Source: Kitagawia praeruptora (lineage: Eukaryota > Streptophyta > Magnoliopsida > Apiales > Apiaceae). From it: a DNA stretch of 64,000 nt. Below the pieces are notes generated by a model. It searched no databases and was not told the origin of the DNA. It worked only from the letters and a program-made list of their open reading frames with translations. The DNA lies in contig CM075345.1 of the NCBI GenBank assembly GCA_037693485.1, positions 107,874,001 to 107,938,000 of the forward strand, read 5' to 3'. Positions 34,036 to 47,440 of this stretch are shown piece by piece. The translations under genes and the position numbers were made by a program. How positions within the stretch are numbered: the first letter of the stretch is position 1; every line of letters begins with the position of its first letter.

Positions 34036-36318
34036 TAACACCCTTGACACATAATATATGTTTGACATAGCTTTTACGCAATAAAAGTTCCAAGGACTTA
34101 ACTATTTTTAGACTAAATCAAAGTGTTAGCGATTTACATCATTTTCTTAACAACCATCCTCGACTGTGAAAATTCTTATAAAATATAGAATTCAAATTTC
34201 AATGTAAGTCAACTGGTAACAGCTCTCTGACCCTCCTACTACAATATCCCAAAATTTTAGGTATGGTAATTATATCCTCAATGTTGACACAATTACGTTT
34301 TCTCGGTTTTTGAACGTCTTTCACTAAAACTGACTTTTCTCCTAAAACGTTCATCAGATTTTAACGCACTTTATATCAAAACGATCTATGAACTAAGCTC
34401 TATCATGTCATGGTCACTTGGTGCTCTGGGCATCTTTCGGTTTAACGAAAATCGGGCATTATAACGGCTATATTTTCTCACTTTCCATATTTTCACTCCT
34501 CCAATCCATCATTCCACACATATACCATTCCCTACACCATGTGGTCATCATACCAACCATGGTTACAAGCACACACAACACTTCCATATCCAATTAAATC
34601 ACTTGTAAACACATAACATCATGATTTCATGCTTAATATACACTTAACCACTAAACTAACTATAAATAATCATAAACTCAAGATAATACTAAGGGTCCAT
34701 GAATTCCATACCTTCCTTGGAGGATGTAAGCTAGACCTTACTAAGCCTTTATTAATCCTTGTACAACCTTAACCAAGCTTAATCTAACAAGAAACATCAA
34801 GAATATACTTAGAGATTTTCGGAGCTTCTATAACCCAGTTGGCAAATCATGAAAAACGAGTCCCTTACCGAGGTTTTCTGGACGAGGCTTCTAAAGAAAA
34901 GTTGTAGAGCATCTCACCAGCTTTCCAACCATATAAATAACACAAAAGTCCATTGAGTAATGAAGGAGATATGACTGTTTGAAAATAATCCCAGAAACTG
35001 TCAACAACCTGGACATTTTGCTTCATCAACTTTGGGAGGTGATTTGCCTAGACTACACTCATTAGAATGTAATGAAATTTTGAGCGAATATTTCCCATCG
35101 AGAGGAGAGGTTGTGGTTAAAATTTGGTGATTTTATCATGGATAGAAATGGAGATATGCTTTTTCTTCTTGAGCTTGGTTCTGCTGGACAGTTTTGGGAG
35201 AATGAGAGAAATGGTGTTTTTCTTGGTGGTGGTGGTGATGCTTTTGTTTTATTTCTTGAATAATACATGTATCTATCTCTTTATTCATCCTCATATTCTC
35301 TTTGTGTGTTGTCATCTCCTTATTGGTTCATTTAGATGATCTTTATCCATCCATAATTGCAAGATAGTCCTTAGCTTAATGGTTATTGCATCCAAGTCCT
35401 TCATTTCATTTTATTGTTGCACCAAGGCTTCTACTCTTAAATATCTTCACATACACTCCTCGTCTTGTGGTTGGACCAAGAATTTGGGCTTTTACCAAGC
35501 TCTTAGGGCTTTTTGATTGGGCTTTATGCAAAGTTCTTTATTCGTTTGACTCACCGATTGAATTCTGTGATCGTCTCAGTGGTTTATCTCTTTTTATAAA
35601 TCTCTTGAATATATAATACTCTCCCACATTATATCTTAATGTGTTAGGGTGGTTCTAAACCTCAAATAGATATTAAATCCAATATCCTTTGTATATTCTC
35701 TTTATCTCAGAAATTGCTCTCCCGGTTTCTCAAGCGTTCTCTAACTCGCTCACTAACTCGTTTGCATTCTCTTTACTCTAGGATTATATTCTTTTTTTTT
35801 TTTTGCTAAATACTAGGATTATATTCTAAATCCTCTTTCTCTCATAATATATCCTCCCTTGGACTTCTAATATTTAATATCCTTAACTCATGATTCGTTT
35901 GCTTGATCGCTAAATCTCGTTATAAAGTCTCAGTAGTTTTCGATCTAAATTCTCAAATCAAATAAAATTCCAAAAACATTAAATCCTCAATTCCTCTGGC
36001 ATTCCCTTGACTTAATAATCCCCTGGTTTAACATAATTTCACATGTTCCACAAAGTATTCATCTTTTTTATATTCCATACTCTTTAATATCCAATACAAT
36101 AGTGCTCAATTGAAATAAAACATCTTAAAATCTATACTCAGGAATTTCTGAAATCCGTCATCGTTTCGAGTCACTCATTTTCATTGTACAATACTAATAT
36201 GGTTTCTGTTTACTCATTTTCTGTTTCACTCATAGGGTACCCACATACTATTTCCTTAAATCCTCAAAATCACTATTTATTTAGGTACTGTAGCATTGCA
36301 AAAGTTAGGGTTATTACA
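34036..36318 (-). mobile_element. M2 solo LTR, segment 3 (5' part of the LTR)
   Basis: Begins with the second TAACA target-site copy and ends in GTTAGGGTTATTACA, the reverse of the LTR start. Reverse-strand blocks match the young LTR, for example TTTTAACGCACTTTATATCA with 13930-13960 and ACTGTAGCATT near the end. No gene is visible; the open frames at 35062-35616 are unsupported. Confidence 0.75.
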
Positions 36319-39300
36319 CACTAGGTCTTATCACACTCTTATCTAGCAATTCTTATAACTGAGTCATTAACTCTTTCATTCCCACTGGGCTAACGGGAGG
36401 TGCGACATTATACCTTGAATACTTGTATTCATTCTTATGTCATCCAAATCGATATCTGGTAGCTCGTTAAAACCTTGTACAACCTCCCAAAAATCATTTA
36501 TAATTTCTTTTATACTTGATGTCTCCTTTCTAAGCGTCAACTATAAGGTCTAATTAAGTTTCATATCTCTGTCGTAGTAATTTCTTAATCTGAATTAGAT
36601 TCACGAGTCTCTGAAGCCGTCTTCATCCTTTAATTATTACTCTCTTTCCTTTATAATCAATTTGGCTCCATTGGGCGTCAACCAATCCATCCTTATTATA
36701 ATCTCAAATTCTCCCAACTTGAAAGGAATCAAGTCTATTAAAAGTGTCGACCTCATATTTCGAGTTTATAACCTGGATGCACCAATTTCATGGAAAACTT
36801 CTTGATCGATCATCTTTACTTGCAATTAATCTTTTAGAGGTTCAACCTTTAAGGTACAATCATCATGCAAATTCTGGAGATGCAAAGTACTTAGCAGCTC
36901 TGGATCAAATAAAACGTTAATCCAAACTAAGTTTAAGTAGGAGAGTATCTGCTATTTGAAGGTCCTGGTAACGGGTTGTCTGCTAGGGGTAGCCCTCCTA
37001 GCCATTGGTATAGCTGGTACCATAGATGGACATTCCTTAGCTTTGTGTCCAAGCTTTCCATAATCGATGCCTTTTTGCACTAATGTAACCTAATCTGTTA
37101 ATACCAACATTGCCACGCGATTCGGGATCTATTGTTTCAGCCCTGATTGAAACCTACGGGCTCTCATTACATTTTTATTTACAACTCCGGGACAAACCTT
37201 GACAACTGAGAAAACTTGGCCTCATATTCTACGACATTCATGGTTCCTTGTTTTAACTCTGGAATTTTTTATTTCCATCTGGATCTTCATATATTCCAGA
37301 AAACATTTCTCTAAACAACACACTAAATCTCTCACAAGTCACAACACCATCTCTTCCAGCCAAGCTCTGGCCTCCACTAGGTCAGTGGTTCCATGGAATT
37401 CTGGGGGTTTCAATATGATACCTTTACCATTGGAGTTTCACGACACGTCGCTATTCCTTCCACATATATCGATTAACCAACTTTCCATTGTCATAATATC
37501 CTTGAGAGATAGAAAAACTAATTTCCTTGACATGTCACCCATATTCTATTCGTCTTAGGGATCCGCTCTTGTCATTATCTACTTTGTGGCGAATTCAATT
37601 CCTATCAGCGAATTTTGACTTAGGCTACCTGGTTGGCCTCCCCTTAAGATTCAATAAAAATACAAGAATTATGGAGCTTTGAAAGGATAGCCTTCATATC
37701 AAAGAAAACATCACACACTGGTGATTGAAAGGTTTTGAGTTTTAAGGTAACCTTATTTGAGATAATAGAATTTACTGAGAGATCAATATGATCATAAGAA
37801 CTCACGTTGCGTGTCTCAATTAAGACATTACTAAAGGTAATTAGCCTTCTTGTATTTCACAACTCACAAGTGACGGCATCCTGTCAGACTTCTATCACAT
37901 AGACAAATAGTCCTTGTGGCCCCTATAAGTATAGGGTTGTTCGTCTCAGTGGAAGTTGAGAAGTATGAAAGAAATTTAAAGTCAAGTTGATAATTATTAC
38001 CTTTTGACAAATAAATTCTCAAATGAACACCTTGGATTACAAGTGAACAGGTTCCAAAGGTGCAATTTCCAAAGAAAAGGATAGCCAGAATGAAACTGGT
38101 ATTCAACAAACAAGTAGTGTTGTATCACCATAGGATTATTCATTATTGAAAAGTGAAAGCTTTGAATAACATCATTTGGCAGGGCTTCGAAAACCTAAAA
38201 GTAGGTATCGTGATAGCCTCTGGCAAAATTGAAACAAGATATGGTTTAACACAAGTGTTATAAAATAACTTCGAAGAGGGACTATTCCCTTAATCAAAAT
38301 TCTCTCTTGGAGAGATGTCAAGATAGATCATAGATTAGGGATGATCAACATAATTTGCTACTGGGGAGGGTGCTATCAAGGTCTCTACGGATGCCTTTCA
38401 TGTCGGCTCCTCGACGGATAATTGCTCGATTATAAAGCTTTTCTTTTCCGTGCACACCCTAAGGTGCTCCAATTACTGACGTCATTGCAGACTCATAATA
38501 GTCGCTAAGGATTCAGTCATTAACATTTACAATTGCAGGGAGTTCTTATTCGATTAGGTGCAAGCATCGCGAGCAAGCGTTCTATTTTATAAGATGACTT
38601 TGATACCGGTATCGTCCATACCAAAGACGAATTCCACATGTCGAGTAAGCGATCCTCCAGAACATTGTTAGAAACTACATGCTTTAATCCAGTCACTTGT
38701 ATAGTTGCCTTTAGGCCAACTATTCTTCTTCTCGTATCAATCATGTGTGCTACATAAGATTATCATTCGGGCATCACAACCTTTTCATTTAAGTCAATCC
38801 CCAACTTTATTAGTCCATCTTGGTTCTTTAAATATATTTCGCCTTTACCGCCCAATCTCAACTTCATCATTTTACATCTACAATCAATTGTAGCAATCAG
38901 GGTCTGTCCACCAACCCATATAGCAGCTATCTTACCCAATCCACAGGGTTCGCTCTAGTCTCCACTCTCTTCGGTGACATTCTCTGATAATCAGAAAGAC
39001 AAGGCTTTCCAAAATTTGCTGAATTTCTACCCAAAATTATGGAAATTGATCAATATTTTTACCCACTATTCTAGGCAACTAAGTACCCTTAATCGTACGT
39101 GAAAATCTGAACATCTTGGTTCTTATGTATGTCGCTTCCTTATGAGCAACTATAACTGACTACGAGTAACAGGTCTCGTTCCAGTCGAATCAATCTACCG
39201 GTATTGGCCATACTGCCTCCACCCCTTCTGCTTTGGAGACTCTACTCCATTTTCCTTGTCATATCTCTTGATGAATCATAACGATTCTACATTCCTGCCT

Positions 39301-39756
39301 CATCACTTACTTGACCTCTGAGGATTCATCCGGTCTTATCATAAGACCATAAGTAACATTCCACATCTTTATCACTCAACACGTTCTCCATCAGATTCTT
39401 TCCTTGACCCACCATGGGTCCTTCTCTAGATCCTCCTATGGATATTCCTTAATAGGGTCTCCGTCCATTTCGAGGAGCCCATCATTAAATGCCCACTCGA
39501 AGGCCTCGGGTATCTCAGAATCACATCCATCTACAACTCATACGAATCGAGGTTACTAACCTTAAAGTCCTAAGTATGGTTTCCCAGAAGAAGTCCCCTC
39601 TTGGGCTTCCTCTCAAATAGTCAGGGTCATGTCCTCTAACCTGACTACGAACTCAATCCGAGCTCTAGGTATTCTTATCATTATCCTTAAGGGTATTGTA
39701 AGACTCGATCTCCTATCGTTTCTGAGGACTGTAACCTGATGCTCTGATACCATTTC
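36319..39756 (-). pseudogene. M1 gag-pol relic, 5' half (gag, protease region, RT start)
   Basis: The minus strand, read from the primer site at 39741-39752 leftward, is full of stops but has recognisable landmarks. Gag: LKPPEFHGTTD and EARAWLEEM near 37360-37430, MEIK-like and LKQGTMNVVEYEAKFSQL, then LSRFVPEL near 37200-37280. These are close to the intact gag at 17456, with a deletion between. A degenerate zinc knuckle, DYGKLGHKAKECP, lies near 37030-37065. The RT start, MKELMTQL, ELLDK, VIRPS, lies at 36319-36400 and is cut by the M2 LTR. 37500-39740 is mostly unrecognisable leader and gag decay. Confidence 0.7.
39741..39752 (-). promoter_or_regulatory. M1 primer-binding site, tRNA-iMet type
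   Basis: GCTCTGATACCA, the reverse of TGGTATCAGAGC, four bases from the LTR start at 39757. Confidence 0.88.
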
Positions 39757-42700
39757 TGTAACACCCCCAAATCCGGGGTCAGGGATTTGGAGTAGTCACG
39801 ATCCATTTATTCCTTGCCTTATATGTACTACTTGCATTGTACACAATTCAACGGCTTGTGACCCCAAAATATATATCTCACAAACACACAAAGGTTAGAG
39901 TCTTAGAAACGACAAAATACAACAACTACAGAATAAATAATTTTTATTACAATACCCAAATGTCTTTTGAATCTATCACTAATACAACTTCTAAATAATA
40001 TTACATTACCAACTTAGCCTTCCGATGCTCACCATCCTCTCATACCATTCATAATTATACATAGGATGAATACCAAAAGCTGCCGCCTGATTCGACTGGT
40101 TCGTACTACTCTCGGGATCCCTGCTAGAAACTTATTATGGAAATGCCTTATGAGTGTGTGTCGTCCCTTTGGCATCCTGCTTTGCTTCTATATAATATAT
40201 AAAAAACAATAGCAAGAGTGAGTGATAGCTCAGCAAGGTAATGAAAGTATGGCATAATTCTGTCTTTAATTTAAACCCAAAATAAAGCGGGTATAAGACA
40301 AAAATTATCAAAATATCTTTTTACCGAAAGTATTTCCTTATCGGAACATATCAAAAATAGTACCACTGAAGTACTTCAAATATCATTTTCATAATATCTC
40401 TGCAAACTTTTGCTATTCATACTATGAACAAAGTTCTAGTATAATATAAAATATGAAGTTATAAGGTAGTTTAATATAACCTTTCTGTAAAATATCTGCT
40501 ATATAGAATATAAGCTGAACATCAACATATAACTTAAAAGATGAAGTTACAAGGTGATCCAATATCAACAACCTCCTTATCACAACTCATGTTATGTAAG
40601 GTATCAACAGAGTCATAAAATATAAGATAAAAGATGAAGTTACCAAGTAACTCAGAATATATACTCCGAAGACATATCTGTCTTGCAAAGATATGAGCAA
40701 GATATCAACATATATCAATAAAAGAGGAAATTGGAGGAAAAATATTGCAATCCCAATTTCAAACACTTTTTCACCCTGCTTACACAGATAGTGTTGGAGA
40801 AAATTTCCAACTTTGAAAGATGAACTAATACGGGAGCATTGCCGCGCCAGATGCCCTAACGTTTACGATGATCTGTCGTATGTTATGAATCTCATCAGTC
40901 GTTCTCTACATGTAGAAGGTAGCCCCGACGGATTTACTTGTCAACCGCCCTCAGGAACTCCTCGGCCAACGGTTGGGCCATTGCTGGGCCGGCGCCACTC
41001 GGCCACTTACGCGTCTCCTAGTTCGAATAACATCCATGACTCTGAAACGTAAAGTTCGTCCCCCTTTCCCCAAGTATATTACTTGTTGATAGGACTCCAC
41101 AAAGTAGTCGTATCTAGTTGGAAAGGAAAATTCATCAATATTTCCCAAGCCGTTGCTTGTTAATGGATATAAACTTGTTCCATGAATTTTACCCCTCGAG
41201 TGTTGAGGAAGTAACAAAAAGACTCTTTTTGATGTTTAGGAATCAAGATGCGAGTGAAAAGAATAGTTTCACAAGATTTACGACCGGGCAGTCAAACAAA
41301 ATAAATAACAGCTCTCAAGTAAGGTTCCCTTATAATTTGGAAGATAGATTTAAATGAAAAAAAAGAGTTTTGGGAACCTCCCCTTGATAAAAAAATAGTC
41401 ATAATAAGATTCATGAATATTTCACGTAATTTTTGAAGGTCAAAGATAATTTTTGAATAAAATAAATTTTTTTTAGGACTAGTTAAAAGAATTAAATAAA
41501 TATTCAAAGAATATTTATTAAACCATAAATATTTCCAGAATATTCTTAACATAAAATATTGCTCATAAATAACCCTCGAATAAGTATATATAAAAATATT
41601 CACTAAATAAATAATTTCTCGAATAAATAATTAAATTAATGTCCATTAATTAAACAAAACCTTGAATGAATATTCAGAATAATATTCCTTAAATAAATAA
41701 AACTCAAATGAATATTCAAAATAATATTCATTAAATAAACCCAAATGAATATTCGAAATAATATTCATTAAATGAATACAACCCAAATGAATATTCAATA
41801 TAATATTCATTAAAGAAACAATGGAAAAATATTTACTTAAATATTTTCCTCAGAAAATAATTACAATATATTCAGAAATACTGACTCCCGGTCTATATTT
41901 GAAGAATGAGATTCATATGCCCTTCACTAAGGGTCTTAGCAGCATCCGGTTTATAACCAATATATCTCATATCTCGCTTATAAGCCATTTACCAAATCGT
42001 AATCAAGTATCACAATATACTTTCGAAAACAATTATGCCTTCCAATAGCATATTTAACGTAAATAATATTCATATAGTATTTCTCGACTAAGATACTACT
42101 CAAATAACATTCCTCGAAAGATATAGTAAGCAAATACAATTCCTCGAATGATATCATATTCAATTAACAATCCTCGAATGGTTTCCAAGTAATTAATACT
42201 TTATGGATATATAATTAATGTTTATAAATAACATTCCTCAGAATTAATAATAATCTGCCGCTGGAATCCCTCCGGATTTCCACGACTATCTCTATATCAC
42301 AAAATACCGACTCCCGATTTATAGTCGAAAACAATGAATACGCTCTTATATCTAGAGCTACAAGGTACACCGGTTCATAATACTTAACTCAAAAGATCGT
42401 ATATAATCCCAAGGTCAAATTCTATTTCAACAGGAAATAAGATTATCACAAAACTGTATAACAATATACATGATAAAAGCAGTATTATATAATCAATACT
42501 TCAAAGTATAGATTTAGAAAACTTGCCTGATGCTCGAGAAGTGTTAGGGGTTCGCGACGATGTCGGACAATCTAGACAAAGTCAAAGAAAACGTACGATT
42601 AATCATCTGAATAATCCACTTATAAATCAACGCTTAAAGACACCAGCGAAACACAAACAAGGCATTACTAGCTCGCTTTAGGCTCATACTAAGTCCATGT

Positions 42701-44441
42701 TAGTTGACAAATACTTAAGTCATAAGTTTGGGTCGAAACCGGTCCTCGAATTCAAGTTATACTTAATCACTTATAAAGTTGATTTCCAAGTCACGTTCCT
42801 AGGGGTTTTAGATTACGCAACCTTGGCTTAAGCATTTTTATAAAATCGGAAAATAATCTCTTTAACTTGAAACCTTCGCACATACTTTGCTAACAGACCT
42901 CATTATTTATTCTCAAAATATCATACTCCATTTCCATTTTTAAGGGTCTCAAACTTATCATCAAAGTTGATACATTTGTGCGACATTGTTCCTTGAATCG
43001 CTTTCACTAAAATGGTCATAACTTACAAACCGTAAACTCTTTTGACACGATTCTTGCGGCCATGTAAACTAGACAACAATATATACACCAACATATGCAG
43101 TGGTTAACCCTTAAACCTTAAATAATCCTTTACAAAGCTTGATGATCCTTCAATAAGCCTTAAATAATCCTTAAATACTCCATTTACATTTGATGTTCTT
43201 ATTAAACTAGAATGCTCTTAGATAATCCTTTACAAAGCTTAAACCTTAAGATCAAAACAAGAAAATCATGTAGGTTATTATTCATCACCACTTTCACTAA
43301 TTATTTGAAAATGGTAAAATCCTTGGATGGTTCTCAAATTTTTACCATACCTTGTCCTATGAAAGAACTTTGTTTTAAGCTATAAATCACCATTGTTTGA
43401 TGCTTGGAAGGGGCACTTTGAATTTGCTAAAAAGGAGCAGTTTTTTCTTAAGGAAAAATGAGTTCTTGCTTTTCTTTTTCTTTCCTTTTTCTCTTTGACT
43501 TGTTCAACTAACTTTTGATCTAATATCTTGATAAGATCAGTTGGGTGGCTGAGTTTGACTATCTTGGAGCTTGTGCAAGGTGTATCCAAGAAGCTTGATT
43601 TCATATTTGTTTGGTTTTTTGTTTGTTTTAAGTGATTTAAATCACTTAACTTCTAAATTGTTTTGATTTAATTATTGATTAAATCATTTAATCCACTTGA
43701 TATAATTCTCTTGATGATCATGTAGGATATTTAATCTTGTTATGAACTCAATCCAAATTCCATAATTTATTCGCTTTATCGCTTAATCTCGTTATAAAGT
43801 TCAGCAGTTTCTAGAACGCTCGTTTCACTATCTCAGGGGTTTTCGTTCTAAATTTTCGAATCTCATTTCATAAAATTATAAAACATCAAATCCTTAATTC
43901 CTCAATTTTAATATCTTATGTCTTGATAATACTGATATACAATTCACTGCTCGGTCAAATATTACGCCAGAATTAAAATTGGAATTTCTGAATTCCGATC
44001 GTCTTTACATACACTCATTTCCTCCGTGGATTCCTAATATGACTTTGAAACATCCATACCACGTCCCATACATAGGGTGGTGTGAAAAGTTTTCCAACTT
44101 ACAAAATCACTATTCATCCATACAAATTACTATTCACGTATGAAACTACTATTCATCAAAAAGTGAAAACTTCTCTCAAATCCAGAAATTAGGATTGTCA
44201 CACTAACTCATTTCTCATCTCCCCCTAGGGTTCATTAGCTCATTTCCTGGACGATAGATTATTCTTATCTATGTCCTCAACCATTGAATTACTCTATTAT
44301 GAAAATACACATATGTATCGGGATCATTATCCAAAGCAATATCCATTCATCACAACCACGGTTCGTTGAAATCATTATTCACTAATGCACTTAATCATAA
44401 TAAGAAAAGTTTTAATTCTACCGAAAATCTGGGTTATTACA
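39757..44441 (-). mobile_element. M1 5' LTR (minus strand), about 4.7 kb
   Basis: It starts TGTAACACCCCCAAATCCGG and ends GGGTTATTACA, the same termini as the related LTRs. Its last 295 bases nearly match 5494-5788. It keeps a degraded form of the near-palindrome near 40219. It includes a degenerate TGAATATTCAAAATAATATT tandem array at about 41660-41820 and several TTCCTCGAA repeats near 42080-42180. There are no genes; the open frames inside it are unsupported. Confidence 0.8.
41660..41820. repeat. Degenerate ~40-base tandem repeat in the M1 LTR
   Basis: TGAATATTC recurs near 41667, 41709, 41746 and 41788, each followed by an AATAATATTC-like block and TTAAAT. Confidence 0.85.
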
Positions 44442-45565
44442 TTTCACTCCATGCTTTCTATATTTTAGAATAAGTCATTTTCTCTAAAAATATTTTTCTC
44501 ACGTTTTACAACTTAAAATGGTTGACAAATCTTTTTTTTGTTGAAAATATCTTATTTAAAGTACTTTAGAATATTTATGAGAATTTAGTAAATCATATTT
44601 TTTCTCTAAATAATTTTCTTGCAGAAAGTTATTTTATTAGAAAATACGTTGATTTATTAAATTATTATGAATATTTTTAGTATATATTATTTTATCTTAT
44701 GTTTTGTAATTTTTGTCTTATTATTTATCTTTTGTTTATGTTAAAAGGACAACATATGGTCTTTGTGGCAATTTTTGTTAATTAATTAGTCGATTATTAA
44801 TTATTCTTGTTTTACAAGTATTTTTGGAAATTATTTCTATTATCTCGAATTTTATTGTCTCTTAACTAAGTAACTGTTTGATTAATACTGGCAAGACAAT
44901 AACTATTAAAAAAATCAGTTCTTGTGACTTCTATTTTCTATTTTTTACAAATATCTAATTGTCTTGTTGTAAATTTCCTAACAAGACAATTAATTTTATG
45001 GTTTATCTTCTATTTTTTAATAGTTACATTATTGTCTTGTTTAAGTTAATACTACAACACAATCGGCATGACAATAGATTGTCTTGCTGTTCTGTTATAT
45101 ATTAATATTACTTTTCTATTTTTCTGTTTTATTTGTATTTTAGTAACAAGACAATCCTTAAGACAATACACTATTGTCTTACCAGTTCTATTACTATTAT
45201 ATAATATTTTTTTCCTTTTTAATAATACACCTATTTTCTAACAGTTCCAATTATCTTGCTAGGTTTGTACTATATATCAAGACAATCGGCAAAACAATTT
45301 CACAATTGTCTTAGAGGAGATTGTTATAAATATATATATAATGCTCAAGGAAATGTTCAAAGATTTTGAGAAGTTGGAGTTAGAGAATTTGAATACCTAG
45401 ATTGTTGCAAAAGAGACGATCTATACTGTGACGTTTCAACATAAGTTATTAAAGGAGATGTGGAAGTACTAAGACGACGTGATGAATCAGAAGGTGAAGA
45501 AATTGACTTTACAAGAATGCAGTAGTTCAAGGAAATGAGTGGTGGACTTGTATTTTACTTCGTTT
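44442..45565. other. Spacer between M1 and element F
   Basis: Very AT-rich. 44442-44840 holds nothing I recognise. 44840-45325 holds the CAAGACAAT repeats listed separately. 45340-45560 has a plus-strand reading MLKEMFKDFEKLELENLN, a stop, then VTFQHKLLKEMWKY with further stops. It could be a decayed transposon protein; I cannot assign it. Confidence 0.5.
44840..45325. repeat. Dispersed CAAGACAAT/ATTGTCTTG repeats in both orientations
   Basis: About a dozen full or near matches occur, for example GGCAAGACAATAA (44892), AATTGTCTTGTTG (44955), ACAAGACAATTAA (44980), TTGTCTTGTT (45030), AGATTGTCTTGC (45078), CAAGACAATCC (45148), ACTATTGTCTTAC (45170), CAAGACAATCGG (45280) and ACAATTGTCTTAG (45304). 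The dense two-way layout resembles the subterminal repeats of a cut-and-paste DNA transposon, but no terminus is clear. Confidence 0.75.
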
Positions 45566-46069
45566 ATGTTAAATATTGAATCAAGTGATGATCAGGATCT
45601 GGGCATTACTGATCAGATACTGATGCTGACGTCATCAGTAATACAACGTCAGTATTGGGTTATCATCAGGATTAGAAGCTGGTCAGTATTTCGTGAAGAT
45701 TCTCATCAGACCAGAGATCAAGGAAGATTGATATGTCGGTTCCTAATTTATAGGAATGCAGTTATCATTCAAGATATGTATCAAGAGTCGTATGTAATTG
45801 ATTTGACATATCTTGTAATTGATAGAGCAACTGTGTACGCTATATAAACACAGTTTTAGGTTTTACATGATTGTAATCGCATACACGAGTTATTCTGTAA
45901 CCTAGCAGCTCTTAAGAACATAAGGATTTCTTAAGAGAGTTTGTAACAGTTTTATATCAGAATTAATAAAGCTGTTATTGATTCATACTTGTGTTATTTC
46001 TGTTTAAGTCAAAAATCTTATACAATTGTATTCAACCCCCCTTCTACAATTGTTATTTACTGGGCAACA
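45566..46069 (+). repeat. Element F 5' LTR (Copia)
   Basis: Begins TGTTAAATATTGAATC, ends TGGGCAACA, and is followed by a primer site. A TATATAAA box is at 45841-45848, with a polyadenylation-like AATAAA at 45964. It is rich in ACTGAT/ATCAGT. The matching 3' LTR is not in the window, so the exact 5' boundary rests on the TG start and similarity in length to the G LTR. Confidence 0.75.
45841..45848 (+). promoter_or_regulatory. TATA box of the element F LTR
   Basis: TATATAAA lies about 230 bases before the end of the LTR, a normal place for the U3/R boundary promoter. Confidence 0.6.
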
Positions 46070-46071
46070 AT

Positions 46072-46083
46072 TGGTATCAGAGC
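46072..46083 (+). promoter_or_regulatory. Element F primer-binding site, tRNA-iMet type
   Basis: TGGTATCAGAGC two bases after the LTR end. Confidence 0.9.
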
Positions 46084-46117
46084 TATCTGATTAATATTAA
46101 TCAGAAACGATCTTAAG

Positions 46118-46868
46118 ATGTCGACAAGCAAGTATGAAAGTATCAAAATTCCAATTCTCAAGAAAACTGAGTATCCAACATGGAAGGTGAAAATGCTGAT
46201 GTATCTGGAAGCAACTGATCCAGACTATCTTGACAGGATCAATGATGGACCATTTCTTCCAACAAGATTAGTTGCAAGAACAGAGACTGTTGCTGAACAC
46301 TATGTCATTAAGGCAAAGAGTGAGTGGACGGCAGAGGAAAAGGCTCAAGTACTCAAAGATGCAAAGGTAAAAAATATTTTGCATAACAGTCTTGATAATG
46401 TCATGTCAAACAGGGTAATAGCATGCAAGACTACAAAGGAAATTTGGGATACTTTGGAAACTCAATGCCAAGGTACTGAATCTATTAAAAGAAATAGAAG
46501 GGCTCTGTTGATTCAGGAGTATGAGCAGTTCGATGCTAAATCTGATGAAAGCCTTACTGATATGTATGATAGATTCTTGACATTGCTGAACAATCTATCA
46601 CTAGTTGGCAAAGAGTATGATCCAGAGGACTCAAACACCAAGTTTCTCAGAGCTCTAACTGAGGAGTGGGATACTCAAGCTTAAATCATAAGGCATCAAT
46701 ATGATTTGAAGATGCTGTCTCTTGATGAAGTTTATGGGATGCTTAGAACCTATGATCTTGAGGTTCAACAAAGAAAGAATAAGAAGAATGTCAAGGAAAA
46801 ATCTGTTGCTTTGAATGTTGAATCAAAATCAAAGGGAAAAGCTGAGGAGGTTTCTAGCAGAAAGAGTA
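46118..46868 (+). pseudogene. Element F gag, N-terminal part, interrupted by element G
   Basis: Starts MSTSKYESIKIPILKK and follows the Copia gag/UBN2 layout, parallel to the intact G gag (PTWKVKMLMYLEATDPDYLD, HNSLDNVMSN, KEIWDTLETQCQGT, IQEYEQFDAKSDESL). A TAA at 46682-46684 interrupts the frame inside the domain, after which the reading continues HQYDLKMLSLDEVYGML. At 46869 the sequence passes into the G LTR. The rest of gag resumes at 57674 after a GAGTA target duplication. The protein would be the particle-forming and RNA-binding polypeptide, but this copy is broken by a stop as well as by the insertion. Confidence 0.88.
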
Positions 46869-47377
46869 TGTTAGAAATGATTGATGAAAACAGTGTTTGG
46901 AAGCTAAAGTCAGAAAACAGAGTTTAACTGGAAGCAGTCAGAGTTTGGTTAAACACTGACTGGAAGCGCAAACAGAGTTTGTTAAACTCTGTAGCGGTAT
47001 TGTCTGAAGAGTCAACAGTGTTTGAAGATTGATAAATATGGAAGCAATATCTTTGAAGATTGGAAAGCTGTCAAAGAGATTGAGTTGACTTGGAAGACTG
47101 GAGCAATCGTGATTGATATCAATTGTATAGCTTAACTATAGGAGAATCAATTACTGATTGTACGAAGCTGTATGTTCTATAAATACAGTTAGGTTAACCC
47201 TAGAAGGGTAGTCGAACATTGAGATATTCATTCATTGTAACCTAAGCAGCTCTCTGTGATATTTACATCACTGAGAGAGGAATTATTAATTCCAAACAGT
47301 TTTTAATTGTTAAACAGTGTGTTCTTGTTAAGTTACTCATACAGTATTTGATTGCTTATTGTGTATTCGACCTAACA
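46869..47377 (+). repeat. Element G 5' LTR
   Basis: TGTTAGAAATG at the start and GACCTAACA at the end. It contains several copies of the element's dispersed motif in both orientations (ACAGTGTTT, CAGAGTTT, AAACACTG, AAACTCTG). TATAAATA is at 47178. Confidence 0.95.
47178..47185 (+). promoter_or_regulatory. TATA box of the element G LTR
   Basis: TATAAATA about 200 bases before the LTR end; the same box is at 57469-57476 in the 3' LTR. Confidence 0.65.
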
Positions 47378-47379
47378 AG

Positions 47380-47391
47380 TGGTATCAGAGA
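47380..47391 (+). promoter_or_regulatory. Element G primer-binding site, tRNA-iMet type
   Basis: TGGTATCAGAGA two bases after the LTR end; one base differs from the usual TGGTATCAGAGC. Confidence 0.85.
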
Positions 47392-47440
47392 CTAATCTGT
47401 TACTTTATTACAGTTAAAGATCCAAACACAAAAGTAATCG

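Noticed and set aside
35062..35616. Small host genes suggested by open frames of about 70 residues
   Set aside because: They lie inside the M2 solo LTR, overlap on both strands and show no protein-like pattern.
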